DNA from: UBA695 sp042691655
Lineage (GTDB): Bacteria > Verrucomicrobiota > Verrucomicrobiia > Chthoniobacterales > Chthoniobacteraceae
NCBI GenBank assembly: GCA_042691655.1
Contig: CP170506.1
Span: 2,976,001-3,040,000 of the forward strand
Reading direction: 5' to 3'
DNA length: 64,000 bases
Part shown: positions 17,541 through 26,293 of the stretch, piece by piece
Numbering within the stretch: the first letter of the stretch is position 1
How the letters are laid out: each line of letters starts with the position of its first letter
The notes under the pieces: model-generated
Told to the model about the DNA's origin: nothing
The model's database searches: none
What the model saw: only the letters and a program-made list of their open reading frames with translations
Program-made: the position numbers and the translations under genes

Positions 17541-18086
17541 ATGATGGCGGGCATGGCTAAGGCTAAAGCGACAATGACGGTTACCAGCGCCGGAATTAAA
17601 AAGGGCGCTTTCGAGTTAAAATACGGCAAACACGGCACGCAGCTCCTCAAGGGCATGCCGACGCTCTCTTTCCCGATTGAAATCCACGACGCGCCGGGGG
17701 GCACGCGCTCGTTTGCGCTCTTCTTCGAGGACCGCGATGCGATCCCGGTTGCGCGCTTCTCCTGGATCCACTGGGTGGCGGCGAACCTGACCGAGCCGGA
17801 CCTGGAGGAAAACGCCAGCGCCAACCCCAATGGGCGCTTCGTGCAAGGCGTCAATAGCTACGCTTCCCGCCTGCTGGGCGACGGGGCACTGACCGATGTG
17901 GAGGCCGCCCGCTACGGCGGAATGGCTCCCCCGGACAAGGCGCACACGTACGAACTGCACATCTACGCGCTCGATACCCGGCTGGACTTGAAGGACGGCT
18001 TCTTTGCCAACGAGCTTTTCAAGGCAATCAAAGGGCACGTGCTCGCGGAGACGGTCCTGGCGGGCAGCTACCCAGCGACGAGGTAG
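17541..18086 (+). CDS. PEBP family protein (YbhB/YbcL type)
   Basis: A phosphatidylethanolamine-binding-protein fold of the bacterial YbhB/YbcL group. After a short N-terminus the family blocks appear: VTSAGIKKGAFELKYGKHG, GMPTLSFPIEIHDAPGGTRS, FEDRDA, FSWIHWVAANL and AHTYELHIYALD. Bacterial members have no settled function; they are considered small-molecule or protein-binding modules. There is no signal peptide, so it is probably cytoplasmic. Start choice among ATGs at 17541, 17544 and 17553 is uncertain; a gggagcgg stretch precedes the first. The gene stands alone, divergent from proBA. Confidence 0.85.
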   Translation: MMAGMAKAKATMTVTSAGIKKGAFELKYGKHGTQLLKGMPTLSFPIEIHDAPGGTRSFALFFEDRDAIPVARFSWIHWVAANLTEPDLEENASANPNGRFVQGVNSYASRLLGDGALTDVEAARYGGMAPPDKAHTYELHIYALDTRLDLKDGFFANELFKAIKGHVLAETVLAGSYPATR

Positions 18087-18132
18087 AGCTTGACTCCGCC
18101 AGACCCCTTACCTGACTGTAGGGGCCTCACCG

Positions 18133-18966
18133 ATGACGCCGCTTCTATTCACTGTTACGATCGCTGCGATCTCGATTGCGGCTGGACTCCTAGGTTCGCT
18201 GGTGGGCGTGGGCGGCGGCATTATCGTCGTCCCGGCGCTCACGCTGCTGATGGGGGTCGATATTCGCACGGCCATCGCGGCTTCCATCGTGGCCGTGGTG
18301 GCGACCTCCAGCGGGGCCGCCTCGGGCTATGTGCGCCAGCGGCTCACCAACATGCGCCTGGCGATGTTTCTGGAGGTGGCCACGGCAGCGGGCGCTCTTT
18401 TCGGAGCGGTGCTGGCGGCTTACGTTCCCGGGAAAAGCCTCTACGTCCTCTTCGGCCTGGTCCTCTGCTATACCGCCTACTCCATGTCCCGCCCGCAGGA
18501 CGGCAAACCGCGCGAACTGCCGCCCGACCGCTGGGCCGACCGGCTCAAGCTGCATACCTCCTACTTTGACAAGGCACTCAATAAAGAGGTCAGCTACCGG
18601 GTGTCGCGCACAGGCACCGGGCTGGCAGTCAGCGGAGCCGCGGGTATTTTGAGCGGCCTGCTCGGCATCGGCGGCGGCGTGCTGAAGGTCCCGGTAATGC
18701 ACCTCTCCATGGGCATCCCGCTGAAAGTCTGCACGGCGACGAGCAATTTTATGATCGGCGTGACGGCTTCCACGGGCGCGGCGGTTTACTTCATGCGCGG
18801 CGACGTGCAGCCCTTCGTAACGGCTCCCGTGGCCGTGGGCGTGCTGCTCGGGGCGAAGGTCGGCTCGCGGGTGCTGGGTCACCTTAAGAGCGAGTGGATT
18901 AGCCGCGTATTCGTAACGGTGCTCGTCATCACGGCAGTACAAATGTTGTTGAAAGGGTTCAAATGA
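18133..18966 (+). CDS. Sulfite exporter TauE/SafE family protein
   Basis: Inner-membrane anion exporter of 277 residues with about eight spans. Both TauE/SafE half-repeats are visible: LLGSLVGVGGGIIVVPAL near the N-terminus and LSGLLGIGGGVLKVPVMHL in the middle. Substrates in the family include sulfite and organosulfonates; none can be assigned here. It overlaps the next gene by 4 bp (ATGA). TauE/SafE followed by a DUF1634 protein is a recurrent bacterial pair, so the two probably form one transport unit. Confidence 0.93.
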   Translation: MTPLLFTVTIAAISIAAGLLGSLVGVGGGIIVVPALTLLMGVDIRTAIAASIVAVVATSSGAASGYVRQRLTNMRLAMFLEVATAAGALFGAVLAAYVPGKSLYVLFGLVLCYTAYSMSRPQDGKPRELPPDRWADRLKLHTSYFDKALNKEVSYRVSRTGTGLAVSGAAGILSGLLGIGGGVLKVPVMHLSMGIPLKVCTATSNFMIGVTASTGAAVYFMRGDVQPFVTAPVAVGVLLGAKVGSRVLGHLKSEWISRVFVTVLVITAVQMLLKGFK

Positions 18967-19346
18967 GCAAAGTGCTGGAAGGAGAAATCATCATCAGCGA
19001 CGTCCTCCGATGGGGCGTGGCGATCAGCCTGATTTTGATCACTCTGGGAACGGTATGCGCCTTCGTGCAGCCGGGCGAATACGGGCTCCACGGCGGCACG
19101 GCGGCAGACTTTCACCAGCTGCTGACCCACCCGGACCTGCGCATCCTGACGCTAAGCGGCTTCCTGGAAGCGGCCAGAGCGGGGCATGGCGTGGCGCTCA
19201 TCGCCCCGGGGCTCCTGCTCCTCATCGCCACCCCGCTCCTGCGCGTGGCGGTCTCCATCGTGATGTTTGCGGCAGAGAAGGATGGCGCGTATGTTGTCAT
19301 CACCTCGACCGTGCTGGCGCTCGTGCTACTCTCGTTTTTCCTTTAA
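18963..19346 (+). CDS. DUF1634 membrane protein
   Basis: A 127-residue protein with three predicted spans: around SLILITLGTVCAF, ALIAPGLLLLIATPLLRV and VVITSTVLALVLLSFF. It fits the DUF1634 family in length, topology and its place directly after a TauE/SafE exporter, to which it is coupled by a 4-bp overlap. It may be an accessory subunit of the exporter. The next gene begins 2 bp after its stop. Confidence 0.85.
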   Translation: MSKVLEGEIIISDVLRWGVAISLILITLGTVCAFVQPGEYGLHGGTAADFHQLLTHPDLRILTLSGFLEAARAGHGVALIAPGLLLLIATPLLRVAVSIVMFAAEKDGAYVVITSTVLALVLLSFFL

Positions 19347-19348
19347 AG

Positions 19349-19780
19349 ATGACCGATTCCCCGACTCCCATCGAAGGTTCGCGGTTCGAAACGGAGCTCC
19401 CCGTCCGCCCCGACGACATCGACATGAACCAGCATGTGCACAACAGCCGGTACTTCGACTACGTCCTCGCGGCGCGCTACGACCAGATGGCCCGCTGCTA
19501 CCAGCTCTCGATGGACGAATTCCTCAAAGCCGGATTCGGCTGGGTCGTTCGCACGGCCACTATCGATTACAAGCGACCGCTGCTCATGGGCGACACCGCC
19601 CTCGTCGCCACCTGGGTCAACGTAATGCACACCGACGGCGTGACAGTCAGCTTCGAAATCCGCAAAAAAGCCAACGACAAGCTCTGTTGCGACGGCAAAT
19701 TTCGTTACACCATGGTCGATATCCAAACCGGCAGGGGCGCCAAAATCCCGCAGTGGATCGCGGAAAAATACTCTATCTAA
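19349..19780 (+). CDS. Acyl-CoA thioesterase, 4HBT hotdog family
   Basis: A 143-residue single-hotdog protein. The active-site block VRPDDIDMNQHVHNSRYFDY contains the Asp and HxxNxxY-like elements of 4-hydroxybenzoyl-CoA-thioesterase-type enzymes. The substrate is probably an acyl-CoA, but its chain cannot be read from the sequence. I start at the ATG at 19349; the frame is open further upstream, but that part overlaps DUF1634 in another frame. It is followed with no gap by folE2. Confidence 0.85.
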   Translation: MTDSPTPIEGSRFETELPVRPDDIDMNQHVHNSRYFDYVLAARYDQMARCYQLSMDEFLKAGFGWVVRTATIDYKRPLLMGDTALVATWVNVMHTDGVTVSFEIRKKANDKLCCDGKFRYTMVDIQTGRGAKIPQWIAEKYSI

Positions 19781-20584
19781 ATGGAACTCCATCACCTCAA
19801 AGACACGCAGAGCGAACCCGATCACCGCCGGATCCCGATCGACCGCGTGGGGGTCAAAAACCTGCGCTACCCCATCCAGGTTCGCGACAAAGCCCGCTCG
19901 ATGCAAAGCACCGTGGCGCAATTCACCCTGACCGTCGATCTCCCCCATCAATACAAGGGCACGCACATGAGCCGCTTCGTGGAGGCGCTTAACGAGCACG
20001 GGCCGGTGATCCACATCGACAGCGTGCGGGATATCCTCCAGCGCCTGCGCACCAAGCTCCATTCCCAGAAAGCGCACCTGGAGTTCGAGTTCCCTTTTTT
20101 CCTGGAAAAGAAAGCCCCCGCAACCGGTGCCACGGGGATGATGGACTACACCGTCCGGTTCGCCGCCTCGGCGGACGGAAGCGATGTCGATTTCGTGGCG
20201 ACCGTCATCGTCCCGGTCACAACCCTCTGCCCCTGCTCCAAGGCGATCAGCGACTACGGAGCGCACAACCAGCGAGGGCAAGTCACCTACTCCGTGCGGT
20301 TCCGCAAACCGATCTGGATCGAGGACTTGATCCACCTCGTCGAGCGGTGCGCCAGCTGCGAGCTTTATTCACTGCTGAAACGGCCCGACGAGAAAGCCGT
20401 AACCGAACGGGCCTACGACAACCCGGTCTTTGTAGAAGACCTGGTGCGCAACGTCGCCTCCCTCTCCGAGCGCGAGCCCAACATCAGATGGTACCGGGTG
20501 GAAGCGGAGAACTTCGAGTCGATCCACAACCACAACGCCTACGCCGTGATCGAAAAGCAGCTGGAAGCCAAAGCGGCAAAATAA
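19781..20584 (+). CDS. folE2: GTP cyclohydrolase FolE2 (type IB)
   Basis: Converts GTP to dihydroneopterin triphosphate, the first step of folate (and queuosine-type) synthesis. FolE2 uses Mn or Zn and replaces FolE under zinc shortage. The metal-binding Cys region VTTLCPCSKAISDYGAHNQR (about 147-166) and the N-terminal VGVKNLRYPIQVRDK block are diagnostic. The length of 267 residues is typical. Its start codon immediately follows the thioesterase stop. No folate genes neighbour it; a tRNA gene follows 51 bp downstream. Confidence 0.95.
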   Translation: MELHHLKDTQSEPDHRRIPIDRVGVKNLRYPIQVRDKARSMQSTVAQFTLTVDLPHQYKGTHMSRFVEALNEHGPVIHIDSVRDILQRLRTKLHSQKAHLEFEFPFFLEKKAPATGATGMMDYTVRFAASADGSDVDFVATVIVPVTTLCPCSKAISDYGAHNQRGQVTYSVRFRKPIWIEDLIHLVERCASCELYSLLKRPDEKAVTERAYDNPVFVEDLVRNVASLSEREPNIRWYRVEAENFESIHNHNAYAVIEKQLEAKAAK

Positions 20585-20635
20585 AGGCTTGCCGGAGCAC
20601 GAAAATCTGAGAGGTTATCGACTCCGTCGTTTTTT

Positions 20636-20710
20636 GGGAGCGTAGCTCAGCGATAGAGCGGCTCGTTTACACCGAGTTGGTCGGGGGTTTGAATCCCTCC
20701 GCTCCCACCA
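20636..20710 (+). tRNA. tRNA-Val (anticodon TAC)
   Basis: A full cloverleaf: 7-bp acceptor GGGAGCG/CGCTCCC, D stem GCTC/GAGC, anticodon arm with loop TTTACAC (anticodon TAC), T arm GGGGG/CCCTC around TTTGAAT, discriminator A and an encoded CCA end at 20708-20710. Seventy-five nucleotides including CCA. Confidence 0.95.
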
Positions 20711-20726
20711 TTTTCAAGTAGCGCCT

Positions 20727-20739
20727 CTAGGGCACCTCT
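20727..20739. repeat. Solo arm of the TIR-bounded repeat family
   Basis: ctagggcacctct is identical to the left boundary of the repeat at 63671-63683, and 11 bases of it match the end of the copy at 51050. It lies 16 bp after the tRNA-Val gene and contributes the stop codon region of the MFS gene. No second arm is seen, so it is a remnant or a coincidence. Confidence 0.4.
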
Positions 20740-22123
20740 ATTCGGGAGCCGCGTATTCCTTCACTCCCCCCAGGGCTGCGAATTTCACATACATCACCCA
20801 ATTAAGGGCCACGGCGGCAAGCGCGAGGACGCCGCCAGCATAAAAGGTGTAGTGATAAGAGTGCCCTGTACGGTCCAATACAACGCCCATGCACGGGGCG
20901 ATGGCTGCGGAGCAAAGGCAGGTGACGATACCGCTGGCAGACATGAGTTCCGCAAAGCGCGCTGAAGGCAGCAATTTTTGCCCCATGGAGGCCGAGGCGG
21001 TTAAGTAAGCCCCGGTAAGCACGCCGTGAGCCACGAATGCGATGGAAAAGTTGGTGGAATTGCGGGCATAGAGCCCTCCCCAGACGCCGACGCCGATATA
21101 GAGCCCGAGCAAAACCAGGCTGAGCCGCAGCGGATGAAAGCGGTCGGCCAGCGCTCCGAGCGGATAGGCCAGCACGAGGGAGATCACGTAGGTAAGGGCC
21201 AGGCATTTGCCATAGGCCGCCATACTCATGGCAACGCTTTGGGCATAAAACAGCGCGAACACATTCACAGGGCCATTCGCAAGGGCGGCGCTGGCCATCA
21301 TGGCAAAAAACCAAAGGTAATAGGGTTTGCCAAAGCAGTTCCTAAAATAATCGCTGGCCGCCGCAAAAAAGCCGTTTGGCGCGTCGGGAGCGGGCTCCAG
21401 CGGGGGCGGGTATTCCCCCTCTTTCACGTTGAGGCACATCAGAGTGAAGCCCACGCCGTAAAGAGCCGCGATGCACAGGAAAAATACGATGTAGTGGACC
21501 TCGGCCTTGGCGATCATCCAGTAGTTGAACACGATCCCCGCGATCAAGCTCAGCGCCCGGAACAGGGCGAAAAAGCGACCCAGCACCGGCTTGGGCACGA
21601 CGTCGTTGACCAGTGCGCCGAAAACGGAATTGGCGGTGATGCAGCCGAACTCAAACAGCGTCCAGAACAGCCCGAGAAAGAGGAGCACCGAAACGTTGAT
21701 GCTCAGCGCATGCTCCCCAAGAACCTGCCGCAGCAACGCTCCGAGTTGAGAGCTGAAACAGACGCCGATCATCGAAGCCACGATGAGTGGCGTCGGGATC
21801 AAGAGGAAGGGGATGCGGCGGCCCCAGCGGCCCCGGTGACGGTCGGACTTATAGCTGATGACCGGGCCGACCACCATGGACAGAATGGGAGGCAGCGAGC
21901 CGGTGAGAATGCCCACCAGCGTATCGGAGGCCTCGAATCGTTTAAAGAGAATCTGGATGATCGCCGGAACCGAGCGGTCCCGCATCGACCAGGCAAAGTC
22001 GCCCCAAAGCAGCCAGCAAAATAGCGCGGCCAGGCCCGCCGTCGTATAGGTCAGCGTTCCGGTGGTCCACTGAATCGCCGCCCCTTTAGCGGCGGGCCGA
22101 ACCGGTGAGGGCGGGAGATTCAT
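20738..22123 (-). CDS. MFS transporter, sugar type
   Basis: A 461-residue major-facilitator protein with about 12 hydrophobic segments. The loop YKSDRHRGRWGRRIPFLLIP matches the conserved cytoplasmic loop of sugar-transporting MFS/GPH-type carriers, and LAYPLGALADRFHPLRL is the equivalent in the second half. It is the last gene of the minus-strand block and overlaps the dehydrogenase gene upstream by 38 bp, implying translational coupling. With a heparinase-type enzyme and a Gfo/Idh/MocA dehydrogenase in the same block, uptake of a mono- or oligosaccharide (perhaps a uronic acid product) is likely. Confidence 0.88.
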   Translation of the reverse strand: MNLPPSPVRPAAKGAAIQWTTGTLTYTTAGLAALFCWLLWGDFAWSMRDRSVPAIIQILFKRFEASDTLVGILTGSLPPILSMVVGPVISYKSDRHRGRWGRRIPFLLIPTPLIVASMIGVCFSSQLGALLRQVLGEHALSINVSVLLFLGLFWTLFEFGCITANSVFGALVNDVVPKPVLGRFFALFRALSLIAGIVFNYWMIAKAEVHYIVFFLCIAALYGVGFTLMCLNVKEGEYPPPLEPAPDAPNGFFAAASDYFRNCFGKPYYLWFFAMMASAALANGPVNVFALFYAQSVAMSMAAYGKCLALTYVISLVLAYPLGALADRFHPLRLSLVLLGLYIGVGVWGGLYARNSTNFSIAFVAHGVLTGAYLTASASMGQKLLPSARFAELMSASGIVTCLCSAAIAPCMGVVLDRTGHSYHYTFYAGGVLALAAVALNWVMYVKFAALGGVKEYAAPE

Positions 22124-23114
22124 GGCAGGGGGAATCGCTCCAAATGACGTGGGTCTCCCGGTTGCGAATCGCTTCCATGAGCCGGACCTGCTGGCGGCAA
22201 TCGCTCAGCAAAGGATTGGGATGCCCCCCGTGGCGCAATGCTTCCAGAAAGGCTTCGGTTTCGCTGTAGAACCCGAACAAATCCACCGCGGCTTGCACCG
22301 GGGCAGAGGAGAGCAGTTTACCGTTTTCCCAATAATCGAGGCTGAAGCCGGGGCCGTCGGCGCGCATCACGGGGAACTCGATGGCCACCGTTTTTTTATG
22401 GGCATAGAGCGCGATGCGTTCATGGTTGAGCCCAGCCACGGGCTGAATGTTCAAAACGATCCGCGTGCCCGATGCGCATTTCACCTCAGCTTCGACGCCC
22501 GTCACCGTTGGGCCCAGTTCCTTGAAGGCGCGGTAACGCAGGACGGCGCTCTTGAATGGGCTGCGAGCGAGGAAGCGCGCCGCGTCGATGGAATGCACGG
22601 CGGTGGTGGAAAAGTCCTCGTCGCGTCGATCACACCGGATCATCTCGTAGTCAATCTGAAACACGGCTTCGGGGGGCATGGTCCGTTCCAGGGTTTCCAT
22701 GGCTTGGCGCATCAGCGGCATCTTGCGGCGGTTGAAGCCCACTTGGTGCGGCGCTCCGCCCTCGCTGGCGGCAGCGATCAGCGCCTCCAGTTCCGCGCTG
22801 GTGAGCCCCGGCGGCTTTTCGAGCATGACGGGAATGCCGCGGCGTAAGATGGGGCAGGCCACCTGGAGCGTTGCCGCCGTGGGTACGATGATGAACACCG
22901 CGTCCGGCTGCTCTTTGGCCAGCATTTCCTCCACGTCCCCATAGCATCGCGCAAACCCAAAACGTTGGCGATATTCCTCCGCATGGGCGGCGTTGAGATC
23001 GCAACAGGCCGCCAGGACAGCATCGGGATAAAGTTGGGCGTATTTTTTCTGCGCAGGACCGTGGACATCGGAAGAATGCCCTCCGCAGCCAATGGTGCAT
23101 ATTTTGATGGTCAT
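22086..23114 (-). CDS. Gfo/Idh/MocA family oxidoreductase
   Basis: An NAD(P)-dependent sugar dehydrogenase-like protein of 342 residues. The Rossmann start KICTIGCGGHSSDVHGPAQ, DAVLAACCDLNAAHAEEY and the EKPPGLTSAELE segment (the catalytic EKP motif) define the family. I use the ATG at 23114, which places the nucleotide-binding strand at residues 2-8. It begins 7 bp after the 944-residue secreted protein gene and overlaps the MFS gene, so the three form one unit. It probably handles a sugar or uronate imported by the MFS carrier. Confidence 0.9.
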   Translation of the reverse strand: MTIKICTIGCGGHSSDVHGPAQKKYAQLYPDAVLAACCDLNAAHAEEYRQRFGFARCYGDVEEMLAKEQPDAVFIIVPTAATLQVACPILRRGIPVMLEKPPGLTSAELEALIAAASEGGAPHQVGFNRRKMPLMRQAMETLERTMPPEAVFQIDYEMIRCDRRDEDFSTTAVHSIDAARFLARSPFKSAVLRYRAFKELGPTVTGVEAEVKCASGTRIVLNIQPVAGLNHERIALYAHKKTVAIEFPVMRADGPGFSLDYWENGKLLSSAPVQAAVDLFGFYSETEAFLEALRHGGHPNPLLSDCRQQVRLMEAIRNRETHVIWSDSPCHESPALTGSARR

Positions 23115-23121
23115 AAAAAAA

Positions 23122-25956
23122 TCAAGGCAGCAGCCGGATCCGGACAGTGAGCGGTTTCCCCATCGGATCGAGCGGAATGACAAGTCGCTTAATATTGGAT
23201 ATTACCGACGATTCAAGCCTGGCATCCGAAGGCTCCGGCCATTCGAAGGCGACCTTTTGCCCTCCGGCGTTGAATACCAAGGAGCAAGGCGAGACCAGCT
23301 CCGCAGTGGCTCCGGAACTGACCAAAAGCGGCAGATTCAAGGCCACGGAACGCGGCGCTTCCGCCCCGGCGTTGGCGCTGACGGTGAGTTCCAACTGGCT
23401 CTCGCCAATCGCATAACCCCAGCGAAACGCCATCTTCACCGGCTTTTCCATTTCGGATTGAATCTCGAAGCGACGGCCTTTCTCAATGGCGTTTAGCTTG
23501 GCCCGTTCGTGGCCGCTGTGGAAAAAGCGCCCCTGGGCGTCGGTGCCGAACAGGGAGGCAAAGGTCAGCTCGGAGGCTTCAGAGACCGGGTGCCCCGGCT
23601 TGTAGGGCTGCATCGAGGAAAGCAAGGTGCCGGTGCCAGGCGTCCAAAGCGCCGTGAGGCCGCCGCCCGTGATTCCCTTGAGCGTAAGATCCGATCCAGT
23701 CACATCGTAGAATACTACTCCGTAGAGCGCGCCCTGTTTCCAAACCTCCAGGCCGGGCAGCGACCACGTCCCCTGCTCCACCTCGAAGGGAAGCTGGGCG
23801 GGCTGCGCCAGCTTGCCGGAATGGAGCACATCGGCGAGCCCGGGAATCCAATTTCCGCCGCTGGAAGGGAACGCCGAGGGTCCCCGGCGGATGCACTCCT
23901 GCAACGTCTTGCGCTGCCATGCGCTGGTGTTGGCAACGTAAGAGAGCGTCCAGGCGTTCCCGATGTCGTCCTTGGGCTGCGCGCTTAAGCGATAGCGGGC
24001 CGCACCGAGCGGAAACTCATCCATCGACAGGATGTCGCCAGGAAAGGCGGGGTCGCAAATAAGCCCCTGGGTCCGGCAATTCATCGCCGTGGGCGACTGG
24101 AGCGAGCCGTCCGGTTGCGGAAGCCAGAAGAAGCTCTTAAACTCAAGATTCCGCTCAATGCCCCGGCGCATGATGGCAAGCAGTTCCGGGTTGGCATCGG
24201 GGAGTTTTTTGTAGGTATTGAAGGCGGAGACTAGGCTATAGAGATTGAGCCGCTCGTAGTTCCCGTCAGGGCCGTTATCCTCCAGGAAGAATCCCGTGGG
24301 ATGCAGGCCCAGCTTTGATTGCGGGCCAAAGCGGTTTTCAATATACGCCCGCATTTGGTCCTCAAACCGCGCGAGGAAACGCTTTTCCCCCGTGGCCGCG
24401 TAGGTGGCGATGTGCCCTTCCATCATCCCGGCCCACTGGTTGGATTCGTAGGCGACATGATCGGCCGCTTTATCGCCGACAGCAATGAGCCCCGTGCGCC
24501 AAATGGCCTCCACCTCCGGCGAAAGGTGGCCTTTCAGCATTCCGTAGGCCTCCGCCAGCGACGGGTACACAAAGAAGGTGTGGGTGATCGGGTAGCGGAC
24601 GCCGAAAATATGGGTATCCCGCATGAGGTCGTCCCCCTGCATGGCGGCGAATTGATAGAGCCCGGAGAGAATGGCGCGCTGCAAAATGTTTTCGTTGCGG
24701 TAGGCCGGGTTCCACGGCGACTTGAGCGTGTAGAGCGCGGCGTAATTGGCCGCCTCGTGCAGCGAGATTTTGCCCCCCGTGGGATGCAGGAAGTGATGCC
24801 ACGAGCAGGCCTCTGCTTCCTCGCCGGGCTTCATTTCCTCCGGCATCTGGACGCCAAAATACGTCTTGGATGGATCGAGATTCGCGTTGTGGCTCTCGAT
24901 TTCGGATTGCAGCCCGTTGAGCCCGCCATACTTGCCATAGGGAAGCACGTCCACGGGGCTGATGGCGGCGTCATCGCCGGGCACTTGCGGCCAGTGGAGA
25001 TCCGGACGGCGTTCAAGCTTTGCTGCGCAGGCCACCATCCAGTTCCGCGCACGGGCCTGAAGCGGGCCGCTCACATAGAGGTCGCCGCATTTGACGGTGC
25101 CGCCCGCGAGCTTCCGGGCTGCTTCTGGCGTCGGGCAGAGGAGCCCCGGCGCGCCTTCAAAGTCGATCGCGCCGTCGAACTTCGCGGGAAACACAACCCG
25201 GCAGACGGCTCCCGCTGGAACCGGATCGATCATCACCGAGGTGGTGCGGTTGGCCGGGTCCGGCACGGGGACTCCGGAAAGCGCGCCGCCGTGTTCCCCT
25301 TCGATAACCAGACCCTCATAGCGCCCGCTTTCAATCCCCATCATGAGCTTCAGCGAGGTGGGCGGAATCCAGAGATAAGCCGGGTTGGGCGTCCCCTTGG
25401 CAACCATCAGCGCCATCTCGCCCCGCACTCCCCATACCTTCGTTTGCGGAAGGCGGATTTCCACGAGGTCGCCCTTGCGCCCACCCGAGAACGACACCCG
25501 CCAGATGCCCGGCTTACCCTTTGGGAGATCGACCACCCGCGTCTCGGTTCCCTCCGGCTGGCTGGTGAAATCCACCACCGCCGCAAGATCGCCGCGCGGA
25601 TCAAAAACCCGGGCCAGCGCCACGGGGGTGAACGGTTCGCCTGTGGAGGGCCTAGTCCGCCGGGCCACGACGACTTGCGCCGGGGCTTTTTCCGCAAACT
25701 CGGCCAGCATTCCGAAGCCGCGCACCCCGCCGCCGAGCACGTGAATGAACGAGTGCTGGGCCAGCGGGAATTTTTTCGCGATTTCCGCCGTCACCATCGA
25801 ATCGTCGGCTCCCTGCTGCGCCTGGGTCGAGTAAACCCCGGGCCCTCCGTCTTCCTTGCAGCTCAGCCCCGCCTCCTGGGCTGCCAATGCCGAGATATGA
25901 CTCAGACATAGGCCTGCCAGGAGGGTGGAAATTACAGTGGCGATGTGTTTTTGCAT
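23122..25956 (-). CDS. Large secreted protein, candidate polysaccharide-active enzyme
   Basis: A 944-residue protein with a clear signal peptide (TVISTLLAGLCLSHISALA, cleavage near residue 26). I do not recognise a family. The first ~330 residues look like beta-rich modules. The centre (about 380-700) is helical and rich in Trp, Tyr and His (YESNQWAGMMEGHIATYAAT, GPDGNYERLNLYSLVSAF), recalling the alpha/alpha-toroid folds of polysaccharide lyases and some glycosidases. The last ~200 residues look like beta-sandwich. It lies in an operon with a Gfo/Idh/MocA dehydrogenase and a sugar MFS carrier, near a heparinase II/III-family gene, which supports polysaccharide degradation. An AT-rich upstream stretch with a palindrome at 26003 probably holds its promoter. 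Confidence 0.7.
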   Translation of the reverse strand: MQKHIATVISTLLAGLCLSHISALAAQEAGLSCKEDGGPGVYSTQAQQGADDSMVTAEIAKKFPLAQHSFIHVLGGGVRGFGMLAEFAEKAPAQVVVARRTRPSTGEPFTPVALARVFDPRGDLAAVVDFTSQPEGTETRVVDLPKGKPGIWRVSFSGGRKGDLVEIRLPQTKVWGVRGEMALMVAKGTPNPAYLWIPPTSLKLMMGIESGRYEGLVIEGEHGGALSGVPVPDPANRTTSVMIDPVPAGAVCRVVFPAKFDGAIDFEGAPGLLCPTPEAARKLAGGTVKCGDLYVSGPLQARARNWMVACAAKLERRPDLHWPQVPGDDAAISPVDVLPYGKYGGLNGLQSEIESHNANLDPSKTYFGVQMPEEMKPGEEAEACSWHHFLHPTGGKISLHEAANYAALYTLKSPWNPAYRNENILQRAILSGLYQFAAMQGDDLMRDTHIFGVRYPITHTFFVYPSLAEAYGMLKGHLSPEVEAIWRTGLIAVGDKAADHVAYESNQWAGMMEGHIATYAATGEKRFLARFEDQMRAYIENRFGPQSKLGLHPTGFFLEDNGPDGNYERLNLYSLVSAFNTYKKLPDANPELLAIMRRGIERNLEFKSFFWLPQPDGSLQSPTAMNCRTQGLICDPAFPGDILSMDEFPLGAARYRLSAQPKDDIGNAWTLSYVANTSAWQRKTLQECIRRGPSAFPSSGGNWIPGLADVLHSGKLAQPAQLPFEVEQGTWSLPGLEVWKQGALYGVVFYDVTGSDLTLKGITGGGLTALWTPGTGTLLSSMQPYKPGHPVSEASELTFASLFGTDAQGRFFHSGHERAKLNAIEKGRRFEIQSEMEKPVKMAFRWGYAIGESQLELTVSANAGAEAPRSVALNLPLLVSSGATAELVSPCSLVFNAGGQKVAFEWPEPSDARLESSVISNIKRLVIPLDPMGKPLTVRIRLLP

Positions 25957-26002
25957 GTCTTGTCACCCGGAAGGGGGTTCATCACCGGGCACGGTGAATT
26001 TA

Positions 26003-26017
26003 GATTAAAATTTAATC
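26003..26017. promoter_or_regulatory. Palindrome upstream of the 944-residue protein gene
   Basis: gattaaa-a-tttaatc, a perfect 7-bp inverted repeat around one base, in a strongly AT-rich stretch 47-61 bp before the start codon at 25956. It is a candidate operator or promoter element; no binding protein can be assigned. Confidence 0.35.
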
Positions 26018-26062
26018 CAATATCCACATCTTATTCTATGAATTAAGAAATAACAGCGAAAA

Positions 26063-26293
26063 CTATTTCGCGTTACGGTTTATTTCACGAAGAAGCCCCA
26101 GCGATTCCTGCTGATGCTGGGCCTGCACCAGAAGGGCTTCGACTTCCGGGGGAACGGACAGGTTGCCCGTGCCTTTTTCCAGGCGGGAAAACCGGAGGGT
26201 CACTTCACCCAATTTCACGAGAAACGGCGTTTTATCCTGGACGCGAATCCACGCGACGCGTCGGGGAAGGTGCTCCCCGGCGGCGCTCGTCGT
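26063..26293 (-). pseudogene. In-frame continuation of the fifth cassette gene after a stop codon
   Basis: The frame of the gene at 26294-26746 stays open for 76 more codons after its TAA (26294-26296) and ends at a TAG (26063-26065). The translation looks protein-like: EHLPRRVAWIRVQDKTPFLV, LGEVTLRFSRLEKGTGNLSV, then a helical, Glu/Gln-rich end. There is no good start codon near its beginning. The simplest reading is one gene of 227 sense codons broken by a nonsense mutation (or a sequence error); readthrough is another possibility. Confidence 0.55.

Noticed and set aside
24319..25911. A 530-codon plus-strand frame
   Set aside because: Antisense shadow of the 944-residue secreted protein; Arg/His/Pro-rich with no start context.
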